From Lentinula raphanica (Eukaryota; Basidiomycota; Agaricomycetes; Agaricales; Omphalotaceae): DNA of 64,000 nucleotides. Location of the stretch: assembly GCA_027919835.1 (NCBI GenBank), contig JANVFP010000006.1, positions 310,001 to 374,000 on the forward strand, written 5' to 3'. Shown piece after piece: positions 1 through 9,778 of the stretch. Numbering within the stretch: position 1 is the stretch's first letter; each line of letters starts with the position of its first letter. Made by a program: the position numbers and the translations under genes. The notes under the pieces were generated by a model. That model was not told the DNA's origin and made no database searches. It worked only from the letters and a program-made list of their open reading frames with translations.

Positions 1-379
1 TAACGAGCCTCCCACAAAGAGCCGGCCCAGGGATTACCAGTTTCGAGACCTCTTCAAAATTGAACAAGGGGGCCTGATTGCTCGATGCTTTTCCTTGTGG
101 AGAACTGAAGTTACGAGAATTTGGTCTGAAGTCAATAGGAGACGCGGCTGCGGATAAGCTTGAGTTCCTTGAAGCCACAGCGAGTAGTGGAGAAAGAGAA
201 GCTGGAGTTGGGGTACACTCAGATAAAGGAGTGGGCGGAACGGATGGAAAGGTTGAGCTTGGAACAGGTTGAGGAACGGTGATGAGACCCTCTGGGACTT
301 GAAAGACGATTTTTGGACCTGCAACCTCATCAAAGCCAGCGTAAAAGACTGACTGTATGCGGGGAAGAAAAGTGCCCAT
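1..379 (-). CDS. NPR2: NPR2/NPRL2 homolog, N-terminal part (runs off left edge)
   Basis: Minus-strand start codon at 379-377; the frame stays open to the window edge, so only about the first 126 residues are present. The N-terminus reads MGTFLPRIQSVFYAGFDE then VAGPKIVFQVPEG, which matches the conserved start of Nitrogen permease regulator 2 (PRIxSIFYAxFxxxxGPKIxxQVPEG). Before the edge it continues FNFEEVSKLVIPGPALCGR, again typical (FDxxSxYxIPxxxLCxR). A Ser/Pro-rich insert of about 60 residues lies between the two blocks. Known role of the family: subunit of the SEACIT/GATOR1 complex that restrains TORC1 when amino acids are scarce, at the vacuole. It is head-to-head with OGG1, only 61 bp between start codons. 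Confidence 0.88.
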   Translation of the reverse strand, partial: MGTFLPRIQSVFYAGFDEVAGPKIVFQVPEGLITVPQPVPSSTFPSVPPTPLSECTPTPASLSPLLAVASRNSSLSAAASPIDFRPNSRNFSSPQGKASSNQAPLFNFEEVSKLVIPGPALCGRLV

Positions 380-440
380 GAGTTGCAGACAAAACAAGTA
401 TTATTGATTGTGGGAAAATGGCCCAGTGTTGTTTACGACC
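380..440. promoter_or_regulatory. 61-bp bidirectional promoter NPR2/OGG1
   Basis: The two start codons face away from each other with 61 bp between them. Both promoters must lie in this gap or reach into the neighbouring coding regions. I see no TATA box. Confidence 0.5.
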
Positions 441-1828
441 ATGACCAGCTTGGCCGCTGGATTTCACTCACTTCCTCTCCCAATCTTACAGCTTTCACTT
501 TCTGCTGTTCTCAAATGTGGACAGTCATTTCGCTGGTCTGCTTATCCTCTAAATCTTCCAGCTGGAGACGCATCTTCGCCCACTCATGAATATCGTTTTT
601 GTCTTCGCGACCGTGTTGTCTGCCTTAGACAGACAGCCACTCACATTCTTTACCGTACAGTATTGCCGGATCCTCAGCCAGGCGCTGATCAGCAGGAGCT
701 TCTTGAGGCCGAAACTTTGCTGTGGCTCAAAGATTATTTTCAATTGAATGTCGACCTTGCTTTACTCTATGGCGAATGGGGTTCTCGAGATAAAGTCTTC
801 CTGGGAATACAAGACAGGTTCAGCGGCATCAGGATGTTAAGACAGGACCCTTGGGAGAATCTCATCTCGTACGTTGTTGGCACGTCGCGCCGTCTTCGAA
901 GCTGAATGCAAAAGTCAGATTCATCTGCTCCTCAAATAATAATATTTCTAGAATCACAAAAATGGTTCAAAGCCTGTCTAAAGAATATTCTCCTCCGTTG
1001 CTCTCTCTTCCTGTTCCGGACGGGTCAGGTGTTGAGGAAACATATCATCCTTTTCCTCCTCCCTCGGCTTTAGCCCATCCGGACGTCAGCGCACGTCTTC
1101 GCTCCCTTGGGTTTGGATATCGTGCGGACTTCATTCACCGGACTGCAAAGATGCTTGTCGACACACATGGTGACTCTATGCATTCGCGGGAGTCGAGTGA
1201 GCCTTCTGAACGATGGCTGGTGACGCTCCGGGATATGAGTACGGAGGATGCTCGCGCGGAACTTCTTAAATTTGTCGGTGTCGGTCGTAAAGTTGCCGAC
1301 TGTGTGTTGCTCATGAGCCTTGACAAAGTGCATATGACCGCCGGCTTTTTCAACTGCTAACGCTGATCCTTGTATAGACAGACGTCGTACCGGTCGATAC
1401 TCATGTCCATCAAATTGCTATCAAGTACTATGGAATGAAGGGTTCTACAAAGGGTAAAACGAACATGACACCCAAGCTTTACGATGAGCTCTGTACAAAG
1501 TTTGTGAAAGTCTGGGGTGACTACGCAGGTTGGGCACATTCAGTGAGTTAAAATGAAAGTTACTATGGACGGGAAGCAAATGCAGAGCATCGCCAATTTT
1601 CTACAGGTACTCTTCACTTCAGATTTGAAATCCTTTGCGTCCCATGGACTACCTCAAACAATGTCCACTCCGCCTGCTTCCCCAGTAAAGAACCGGAAAA
1701 AGCGGAGCCGTGAGATGACGGATTTGGCTTCAACGAATTTGCTGTCTACGTCTTCGTCGTCGGAGTCTGCCACTGCGACGGGATTTGCGTGTAGTCCAAA
1801 TTTAGCAAAACGCGTCAAGAAAAGGTGA
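441..1828 (+). CDS. OGG1: 8-oxoguanine DNA glycosylase/AP lyase OGG1
   Basis: Four exons (441-868, 919-1327, 1378-1542, 1607-1828) give 407 residues. The enzyme removes 8-oxoguanine paired with C and nicks the abasic site (base excision repair). The start MTSLAAGFHSLP is followed by the OGG_N domain with LKCGQSFRW. The HhH-GPD core is clear: FVGVGRKVADCVLLMSLDK with catalytic Lys267, then VVPVDTHVHQIA with catalytic Asp286, split by the second intron. Exon 4 adds LFTSDLKSF and a basic Ser-rich tail (SPVKNRKKRSR, AKRVKKR) that may be a nuclear signal. The stop lies inside a perfect donor AG|GTGAGT at 1825 with a possible acceptor at 1868, so the C-terminus may be longer. An upstream in-frame ATG at 408 was not chosen because 441 fits the family start. 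Confidence 0.92.
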
Positions 1829-2439
1829 GTGACACCGGAACCGGAATCAATATTCGTTTATTCCTCAGTGCTGGGTATGTCTCACTCCGTTATGTGTATC
1901 CGTATATGGGTTGCGAATCCAATGCTTATTCGTTTGTCCGTTACTCAGGAAGTCGAACGTGAATGCTTCTGTCCTCGTTGCGTTCACATTTACTTTTTAG
2001 AAAAGTAACTTGTAACTTGGTTCACAAAATGTAACTGGATTTGCCAAGTTTCGCCTATGTCACGGCTATGACCTGTTTGGGCCCCTAGCCACAGGAACGG
2101 TCTGGCAACGTTCCTTATCTTATGATGTCGACAGGTCCATCAGTGGCTCGGATTGTGCTTCTTTCGGGCAGCAAGATGGAGTTGTACCTCTGAAAGGCGC
2201 GCGAGGGCAGCGGAAACTGGAGCTCTCCATATTTCGGGACGGCATGCAAGAACCCAGTTTTAGATGACCATTCGCTACTTCAGGAGCTACTAAGTTCAAC
2301 CTTGGAAAAATGATCGATGGTGTCTGACTGACAAATGCCGGAGGCCTTCAGTCTTGCCCGCTTTCTCATTTTGCTTAAAAGGCTCACCCCTTTCGAGTCT
2401 TGGATCATCATTCCCAATCGCACCCCTCTTCCTTTCGCA
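1829..2439. other. Intergenic, OGG1 3' side and precursor-gene promoter
   Basis: No convincing gene. A possible spliced OGG1 extension falls in 1869-2000 (acceptor at 1868, second donor near 1875). A TATA-like CTTAAAAGG lies at 2374-2382, about 60 bp before the start of the repeat precursor gene. Confidence 0.5.
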
Positions 2440-3115
2440 ATGCGTGCTCACTCACTCTTATACCTGATCGTCGTTGCCACTATCGGCGCTGCTAGTGCAC
2501 TGCCTGCGGTGGAGGTGGTGAGCTCATTCATTTAACGAAACTCTATCGTTTGCTTACTGTACTTTCAGGGGTCGTCGGACGTTTCAGATGTTCTATCTGC
2601 TCGCATAGCAGAGTCCGAGGTGGTTGAACGAGAGGTAACTTTGATCTTTCCGGTGTCTCTTCATCACCGGATACTGACGAGTTGCTTCACAGACATACAA
2701 TCCTCGATGGAGACGCGATCCTCAGCGCTCTAACGCACCAGATTGGAAACGCGAACCACAGCGTGGTAATGCTCCAGACTGGAAACGCGAACCCCAACAC
2801 GGCACCGCACCAGATTGGAAACGCGAACCTCAGCGGGGTAACGCGCCAGACTGGAAACGTGAGCCCGAGCCTCAACGAAAGAACCCACCGGATTGGAAAC
2901 GAGAGCCTCAGCACGGTACCGCACCGGATTGGAAACGTGAACCCGAGCCTCAGCATGGTACGGCACCCGATTGGAAACGTGAACCTGAGCCTCAGCATGG
3001 TACGGCACCCGATTGGAAACGTGAACCTGAGCCTCAGCATGGCACGGCACCCGATTGGAAGCGCGAACCTCAGCGCGGAACCGCTCCCGATTGGAAACGT
3101 AGTGCATTCGTATGA
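2440..3115 (+). CDS. Secreted Kex2-processed repeat peptide precursor (KEP-like), ten octapeptide cores
   Basis: Exons 2440-2517, 2569-2634 and 2693-3115 give 188 residues. Residues 1-20 are a signal peptide (MRAHSLLYLIVVATIGAASA). After a short pro-region, a repeat field starts with RWRR at about residue 53 and holds ten units: a dipeptide DP, EP or EPEP, an octapeptide, then Lys-Arg. The cores fit Q-[RH]-[SGK]-[NT]-[AP]-P-D-W: QRSNAPDW, QRGNAPDW twice, QHGTAPDW five times, QRKNPPDW, QRGTAPDW. The protein ends SAFV after the last KR. Lys-Arg is the Kex2 site, and X-Pro/X-Ala dipeptides after KR are what Ste13 trims in yeast alpha-factor (KR-EAEA-core). The likely product is therefore many copies of a secreted octapeptide starting with Gln. 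Alternatives: a RiPP precursor whose cores are further modified, or a repetitive cell-wall protein. No tailoring gene such as a UstY-type protein is seen nearby. Confidence 0.85.
2714..3100 (+). repeat. Ten in-frame 36/42-bp tandem repeats encoding the peptide cores
   Basis: Units are 36 bp (EP type) or 42 bp (EPEP type). Units 7-9 are nearly identical at DNA level; earlier units differ mostly at third codon positions, pointing to older copies under protein-level constraint plus recent unit amplification. Confidence 0.85.
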
Positions 3116-3660
3116 TTCGAAGGAAACGGCCTATTGATGTGGAATCTACGCCAACGAAGTACTGGGGATGGTTGGTTTGTTGTCTTGGTCAAGGTTCTTG
3201 GGGATTTGGAGCACGAATCATGAGGCGTACGATGCTCTTCTCGAGGGATTTTTCTACTCTACCCACACTTATTGGTCCACAAGTTGTACTCGGTATTCCC
3301 ACTTGAGTTTCAATTTTCTTGTTCTTCTCATACAGACGCAGTTAAATGTTCATTCTTTGGTCCACATTTTCAGTCGATTCTTTGTTGTGTTGCGAGGTGA
3401 GCGTACTTACTATCAGTTGACTCCTGTCATGTCACTGGACTCAGCCAGCAGACCTCGATATCCATTGAAATCGGATCCTCATGGACATGTCGAGTCCTTT
3501 TTGGGTGAAGTCGAGCATCATCATTTTCATTTTATTCAGGTGGTTTCTCAACGTGCAAACTTTTTATCAGTTTACATATCTAGTCTAGTGCCAGAAAATA
3601 TACATACTATACGTGCTTCGAATGCGATTGGAAAGAACAAGTTCGATGAATTCGCCTTCG
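3116..3660. other. Intergenic, nothing recognised
   Basis: Holds the 3' UTR of the precursor gene. I see no coding potential with splice support. Confidence 0.4.
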
Positions 3661-5769
3661 GGACTTGCGGAAGTGGGCCATCGCGCTGCGCGCGTGGCAT
3701 GTACTCGTCCGGAATGGTTACATGGAGGTACACTAAACAGTGAGGTAGTGATTTCTTGTCCGCTGCCAGCAGGACAAAAGATAATCTCCACCAGTTCAGC
3801 GATCAGACAAGCATTTCATATTCACAAGTCACCCATTTGCGATGTTTTCAATACCTCAATCGGCGATACTAGCTCGGTATTCGGCAATGACACAGTGATA
3901 TACTGACTTATCAGTTCAACAATCTCCTAACTCGAACAAGGGGTGGTTACTGAAGTAAGAGAAGAAGACCCGGAAGCTTGGGATGTGTGAGGTATAGGTG
4001 AAGAAGAACAATATGTTTCTGTGCCAACGATGAACTGGTAAGTGTATGCTCAGGAATAAGAGGATGAGAAATAAACGCATGCCAGCCATTGATGATCTTC
4101 ATGTTCTAATCTCTCTCGAAAGGTCCACTCCGTCATCCTCGTTGACTGGTGCCAAGGACAAGACTGGAGCGACCTGAGCCATTGAACGCGGTAGAGGCGT
4201 GTTCAATGTCAACAAGCTATCGCCTGCGCCCACGCCAGCATTGCCAGTCCCATTGTCAACTTCGACAATACTCTTTCTTGGTCCAATTGTTCCGAACAGA
4301 CGCGTCTTGACCTTTTCCTACCTCCTCCGCACGACCACACCTAGGCCTCTGTTTCTCAAAAAGATCAGTTCAAAAATGAATGTTTCTTCATTGAAGAACA
4401 ACGAGTGAACAAGATCAACCTTCAATGGTGAAGAATTTGGTCTGGTAGAAGGATCGAGGAGTCGGTTTTTGTAGGCTGGACCAAGAAACAAAAGCGCCGC
4501 GGTGGGTGCTCTGAGGAAGTTTTGGACTTGGACACCGGTTTCATGGGGAAGTGACCAGGTGGTGTTTCTGGGAGATAGAATTATCTTCGAGGTTGAATAT
4601 ATGAAAGGGCAAGGACTTACAATACTTTATTGAGGCTGACTAGTAACTACGGGCTCCTGTAAGATTTCTTGTTCTACAGGCCTAATCTGGACCTTGGTTG
4701 GTTGGAGAAAAGAGCTGTACGTCGAGTTTAGCAGTGATTGCCGAGAGTCATTGGATCCTGGATGCAGTGTTTCACGTGTCGTGCGTTGAGAGAGCATAGA
4801 TTGATAATGCTCTTCTGCTTCGCATCCATCTACAGAGTATCATCATTGATTTCAATTGCGCATAGACGGAAGCAAACAACTCACAATCATCAAAGTTTAC
4901 AGCACGCTCAGTCTGCAACTGATACCCTTCACTTTCACCATTCCTTGTCATTGTCAAGAACGTCTTCAGATATCTCATCACTTCTGACGTGTTCCTTGAT
5001 TCTTCATCGTATGGCTATAGAGCATTGAATGGGTAACTGCACAGAAGAGTTGTCTACGGTCGGAATAATGTGCAATGCTTCGGAGAGGAGCTGGAAAAGA
5101 CAAGTCGTTGTTTGGCTATGAAGGTGAGTCGAGGTGATACACATACTTCAGCGACTGCTTGCTCAGTAAGCTCACCATAGTTCGTGGTGAGATGCTTGTT
5201 GGCATAATCGTAGAGCAACCATCAGATATGAGCTTGTAGAGCTTGTTCCTCATGGCTTTCTTGAAATATGCCCATGCTCTGACTCACGCAAGATTGAGCT
5301 AGCAAGAGATGGAAGTGGAAGAGAAATGAAAGCAAAGAGAATAACTTTCAGAAGCTTGAGTCAGTGACATCCTCAGAAAGAAGGGTTGTGCATGAGTCAC
5401 GGTGCAATCACCCATGTATGCTTGAAATGTCTACTCAGTTATCACTGATCAGTATTCATTCATATATCTTGAGAGACGAATATGACACATACCTCTCCTT
5501 CCTTCCTTCCTTCCTCAAGCAACTGCTTTGAAAACGCTATACAATCCTATGAGCTGTACAATGAAATGGGGAAAATTTTAAAGAGGAAGACATCATGTGA
5601 GATAACGTGAACACATGGAACTCAGATAACGTGACTACATGAGATAACGTGACAATAGTCCAAATCGAGCGATAAAAACCCAAAAAGGCGATTTTTAATT
5701 TTACTTTGACAGATTTCCCACGCCAAACGGGCTATAGGACGATTCCTTCATTTCATTCCGGACTCGTAA
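3661..5769 (-). mobile_element. Helentron/Helitron-like non-autonomous element, copy A (2.1 kb)
   Basis: Defined by comparison with copy B at 28331-29529. Read on the minus strand it begins TTACGAGTCCGGAATG at 5769 and shares roughly the first 100 bp with copy B almost exactly. It ends with CATTCCGGACGAGTACATG, a GC-rich hairpin, and CACTTCCGCAAGTCC at 3661, also shared. The start motif recurs inverted just inside the terminal hairpin. Such subterminal inverted repeats plus a 3' hairpin are a known mark of Helentron-type rolling-circle elements. The interior (about 3730-5600) has no transposase-like reading frame and is mostly unlike copy B. Three copies of GATAACGTGA lie at 5601-5652. Confidence 0.6.
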
Positions 5770-6194
5770 CTTGCGATCAGACTTTTTGGGGAAGATGCCG
5801 AGAAGGACATGCTCGGCTCCGGCTTCTCCTCATCCTGTCCTCATCTTCCATCCTCCTCCAACAGCGTCCAACTCCCTTGAGCATTAGCACGACGATGAGG
5901 TTTTTTGAGCACGACGAAGTCACGAATCGTTGACCTATAATAAAAGGCTCATCGGTTAATCTATGCGGGGTCTCGGTGGCTTTTTCCACTCATGAGTGCG
6001 CACTGCGAAGTGGCATTGCCCTATACACTGCCTTCGCTATAATTCAAGAACGAATTACTAGACGACTAATCAGGCTATACCTTGGCGATATTCATATAAT
6101 TCTCAAACGCAACTTGGTGAAAACAACTTCTTTTTTCTCTGCTTTTCGACATCTTCAGAGCTGGTCTCATCCTTACTTCGATTTTTTCTTCGAA
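5770..6194. other. Promoter region of secreted-family copy 1
   Basis: The stretch from about 5930 (CTATAATAAAAGG, then GGTTAATCTATGCGGG) matches the upstream region of the intact paralog at 10160-10440, so the duplication included the promoter. Confidence 0.6.
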
Positions 6195-7380
6195 ATGTCA
6201 CTCCAAGTCCATTCTTCGAGCGCCAAAAGCTGAATCCTTGGCATCGTTCTTATCGCGACTCTTACCTTCACACTCGGGGGGTCCACCGTTGATGCTTCGC
6301 CTCTTCCTCCTGGCATCCCACCCGGACGAGAGTCATCTGGTCCCATCGTAGCTCTCGATATTCATGGTTCTGTCTCAACCATGAGACGCGAGTTCAATTC
6401 CACGATCCTGGCTTTGAGCCCACGACAACTTCCTGAAAAAGGTAGCATCTCCCAACAACCTGCTGGGGAAGATGTCAATTCTCCTGGATTTGTCGAAGTT
6501 ATGAAGAATAGCTTGAAGCTTTTCAAGAACTTTCCTCTAACGGCGGACAGACGCACCAAGATATTAGACAAGGCGTCCATGTTAGTAGAATATACGTTCA
6601 TTGGCTACACATACGCAGATCCCGTGAGTCGATCTTTCATTTCGAAGTTGGATTGGCTTGTAGTATTGAACTCATCCAACTCCGCTAGAGAGTTGCCAAA
6701 AACCGCGAAGGCGCCATGATCAATGTACAGTTATTGTCACTCCCGAATCGTGATAAAAATTTACTGTCTGGTGGAAAGTATGGGATATATCTCCTTCCGA
6801 AAGTCTGGCCAGAGCAGAACCCGAAGGTGAGTTACTCATCTATACTATGTATATCGTTATACTACCGCCATGACTTACTTGTCTCAATGTTTAGGACGAG
6901 TGGGGGGAGCAGTTGTGGACTGTAAGCCACAATCTCGTCGCACCAATTATCGATGCGCGGTTAAAACCAGTGACCGGCTCTTGAAATTGGGTGTTGTAGT
7001 GTACGGTATATGCTAAGAGCAGCAAGATACCAGAGAAGACCAACAAGAAAAAACAGGAGACTGGCCAGATTGGAACGGAAACCAACAAGAACTCACAAAA
7101 GAACGACAAAGGAAAACAAGTCGAAACCGATACCATAGGACAGGAAACGGATGAAACCATAGAACAGATGAGGTCTATGATGGTACGTGACTGGCAACAG
7201 CGCGCGAGCACTTTTTCATATGAGTCGCTATAGGAATATAATGCAGCGGAACAGTATTCAGCTGAAGACCCCACTGAACGATTACCCTTATACAGCCAGG
7301 TTCCTCCAGAACCAACTGATTCAATTCTTTTTTTCCAGAATCCATTTACTCCCGTTACTCGAGACATCGTTGTGATGCGC

Positions 7381-7837
7381 TCTTTGAACTGCTACCGTGA
7401 TGCATAAACAATGAAGACGGATGCTTCAAAAGCACAATAGATTGATAGATATTGAAGCTGAAGCCTCTTAGTTAGCAAGTGTTTGGGGAAAAGGCCGTGA
7501 GGCCTTTCGGGTCCCAGCACGGCGAAGTATCCACGGTCAGCTGCGATTGGGTGGGAGGGACCCAAATGCAGTCTGACCGTTGGGCCGCACTCGGACTGCA
7601 TCTTCTTAGCATATGCGAATTGAATATTTTATTCCAGATATGAGCATATGTAATAAACGGGTGGGTGGGTGTGGTTGAAATGAAAGAAGGAGAAGTTGAT
7701 GTGGAAAGGCTTCAACGCAAGCCTTTTCCACCAACCGGGCATGGATGATGTGGTTTGTAGCAGGAGCGGCAAGCATCACGTGCCGCGTTCGAAGACTCAA
7801 GTTTGCCGGCGCTCATTCTGAGCTAGTCAAACTGCCA
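7381..7837 (+). mobile_element. Short element of a two-element tandem insertion (457 bp)
   Basis: Left 167 bp (7381-7547) are essentially identical to 7838-8004, and right 160 bp (7678-7837) to 9381-9540. The 130 bp between differ from the second element. It starts TCTTTGAACTGC and ends GTCAAACTGCCA, directly abutting the next copy. No reading frame. It looks like an internally deleted derivative of the larger unit. Confidence 0.75.
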
Positions 7838-8226
7838 TCTTTGAACTGCTACCGTGATGCATAAACAATGAAGACGGATGCTTCAAAAGCACAATAGATT
7901 GATAGATATTGAAGCTGAAGCCTCTTAGTTAGCAAGTGTTTGGGGAAAAGGCCGTGAGGCCTTTCGGGTCCCAGCACGGCGAAGTATCCACGGTCAGCTG
8001 CGATACCCATTCAGTAGGAGTGCACGACGCATCCAGTGACCGTGGATACCCAAATAGAAGGAGTAGCACTCAAACAAGAATTGCAGAGCAAATGAAACTG
8101 ACAGAGTTTGATCAGGTAGGACATGCAATTGTTGATGAACACAAGTGGTAGGGAGGCAGTGGCAAAGACCTAAAATTGAGCATGCAGTGGTAGCAGCACC
8201 ATAAGCATTGGCAATTGGCACAAGCA

Positions 8227-8502
8227 TTATAGGGACATGAGCAGGAGCAGTATCATAAGCATAAGCAGGAGCATAAGCAGGAGGAGTAGCAGTAGCATGA
8301 GCATGAGCAGGAGCAGAAGCAGAAGATGGAGCAGTAGCATGAGCAGTAGCATGAGCAGTGGCAGTGGCAGTAGCATGAGCAGTAACATGAGCAGTAGCAG
8401 TGGCATGCACAGTAGCATAAGCAGCAGCAGCATGAGCATGAGCAGTAGCAGTAGCATGAGCAGTGGCATAGGCCTTTGCCTTAGCAGTAGCAGTAGCAGC
8501 CC
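8227..8502. repeat. Microsatellite of GAGCAG/TAGCAT-type hexamers
   Basis: Imperfect run of hexamers such as AGCAGT, AGCATG and AGCAGG. Open frames across it are an artefact of the repeat. Confidence 0.9.
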
Positions 8503-8624
8503 ATGTAGAAGGACGAATCCTAACTACATGCTCGGAGGCCGAAGCCAACCGAGAGTAAGGCCGAAGCCAAACAGACAGTAGCGGTAGCGTAGCGTAGCGG
8601 TAGCAGTAGCAGTAGCAGCACCAC

Positions 8625-8974
8625 ACCATGAACGCGCATTCGTGGTGGTAGCAGTAGCAGTAGCGTAGCGGTGGCAGTACCACGAATGCGCGTTCGTGGT
8701 AGCAGTAGCAGTAGCAGTAGCAGCACCACGAACGCGCATTCGTGGTGGTAGGAGTAGCAGTAGCGTAGCGGTGGCAGTACCACGAATGCGCGTTCGTGGT
8801 AGCAGTAGCAGTAGTGGTAGCAATACCACGAACGCGTGTTCGTGGTGGCAGTAGCGGTAGCGGTAGCAGTACCCGCGCGTTTGCGGTAGAGTTGGCGTGA
8901 GCGGTACCGCGAACGCGCGTTTGCGGTAGAATTAGCGTGAGCGGTACCACGAACGCTCATGTGTTGTTCGTGGT
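8625..8974. repeat. Palindromic minisatellite, about eight hairpin units
   Basis: About eight copies of a 22-bp near-perfect palindrome of the form ACCACGAACGCGCATTCGTGGT, separated by GTAGCAGTAGC-type spacers, near 8625, 8678, 8725, 8779, 8824, 8870, 8906 and 8945. In the 8906 unit both arms changed together (ACCGC with GCGGT instead of ACCAC with GTGGT). Confidence 0.8.
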
Positions 8975-9778
8975 AGCATTGGAATTGGCAGATGGTGGCA
9001 GCGGTGGTAGCGATAGCAGTGCAGGAAGTAGTGGAAGCGGAGTGCAGTAGCGGCAAGGAGAGGAGGTTGCAGTAGGGGTAGCAGCCATTATTTCATGGCG
9101 GTGGTAAGGCGGAAAGAAAATAATTGGGCAAAGGCAGGCCCACATTGATAGCAAAGCAGTAAGCATGTAATTGATGTTGGAAGACTAGAAATGGACCTTA
9201 TGTGTTTGAGAAGCCCTCTTTCTGATTCCTGAAGCCCTCCTTCTCTGAGACACAAAATTAGCAGTAGCAGCACCAGCTGTGGCTGTTGTGCAAGGTGATC
9301 ATTGATGTTGAGGCCTTGAGGTGTTATGTTTGAGTGAAGGACAGTCAATTCTGAGGTGAGTTTTGAGCGAGTAGAGGAGAAAATGAAAGAAGGAGAAGTT
9401 GATGTGGAAAGGCTTCAACGCAAGCCTTTTCCACCAACCGGGCATGGATGATGTGGTTTGTAGCAGGAGCGGCAAGCATCACGTGCCGCGTTCGAAGACT
9501 CAAGTTTGCCGGCGCTCATTCTGAGCTAGTCAAACTGCCACTTCCCAAAGTGAAAAAATATATCGATGCATGGGACTTGTTAGCGTGGTGTTATGAATGT
9601 GAGTACTTAGTCGTTCAATGATCAAGTTAAAAAACTGTCTTCGGTCATTCTCCTTGATTGATTCTGTTCCTCAGCCCCGGATGGCCTGACAATGAATGCT
9701 CCATGGGAGGACTGGAGACGCAGTATAAAAAATCTGCCTGAAGATGTGAAATTAATCCCCACACACCGCAAGAACTGA

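Larger units (their letters stand above)
7838..9540 (+). mobile_element. Longer element of the tandem insertion (1,703 bp) with satellite interior
   Basis: Shares both ends with the 457-bp unit, head-to-tail with no gap. Its interior carries a hexanucleotide microsatellite (8227-8502) and a palindromic minisatellite (8625-8974) and no plausible protein gene. No target-site duplication longer than one base is visible at 7380/9541. Confidence 0.75.
6195..9778 (+). pseudogene. Secreted protein family, copy 1: nonsense mutation plus nested insertion
   Basis: Exon by exon this matches the intact paralog at 10443-11852. Codon 13 is TGA where the paralog has TGT (AAAAGC-TGA versus AAAAGC-TGT), which ends the protein inside its signal peptide. 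The rest is still readable: LSPRQLPEKGS, EYTFIGYTYADP, then GGKYGIYLLPK. In the exon for VVMR-(I/L)PK the gene is cut after GATGCGC at 7380 by 2,160 bp of mobile DNA and resumes at 9541 with CTTCCCAAAGTG in frame. The last exon (TMNAPWEDW, LPEDVKLIP) ends at 9776-9778. A start downstream of the TGA could exist but would lack the signal peptide. Confidence 0.85.

Noticed and set aside
2682..3137. Alternative frames over the peptide repeat, including a minus-strand Pro/Arg/Phe-rich frame
   Set aside because: The repeat length is a multiple of three, so every frame is periodic. Only the spliced frame with a signal peptide gives Kex2 and X-Pro sites.
7381..7837. LTR pair of a retrotransposon
   Set aside because: The repeated ends occur as left-right-left-right (A-B-A-B), not as one repeat at each end of a coding region, and no gag or pol similarity is present.
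7994..9056. Long minus-strand open frames rich in Thr/Ala/Tyr/Arg across 8.0-9.0 kb
   Set aside because: They are translations of the microsatellite and palindromic minisatellite; all three frames are open there for compositional reasons.
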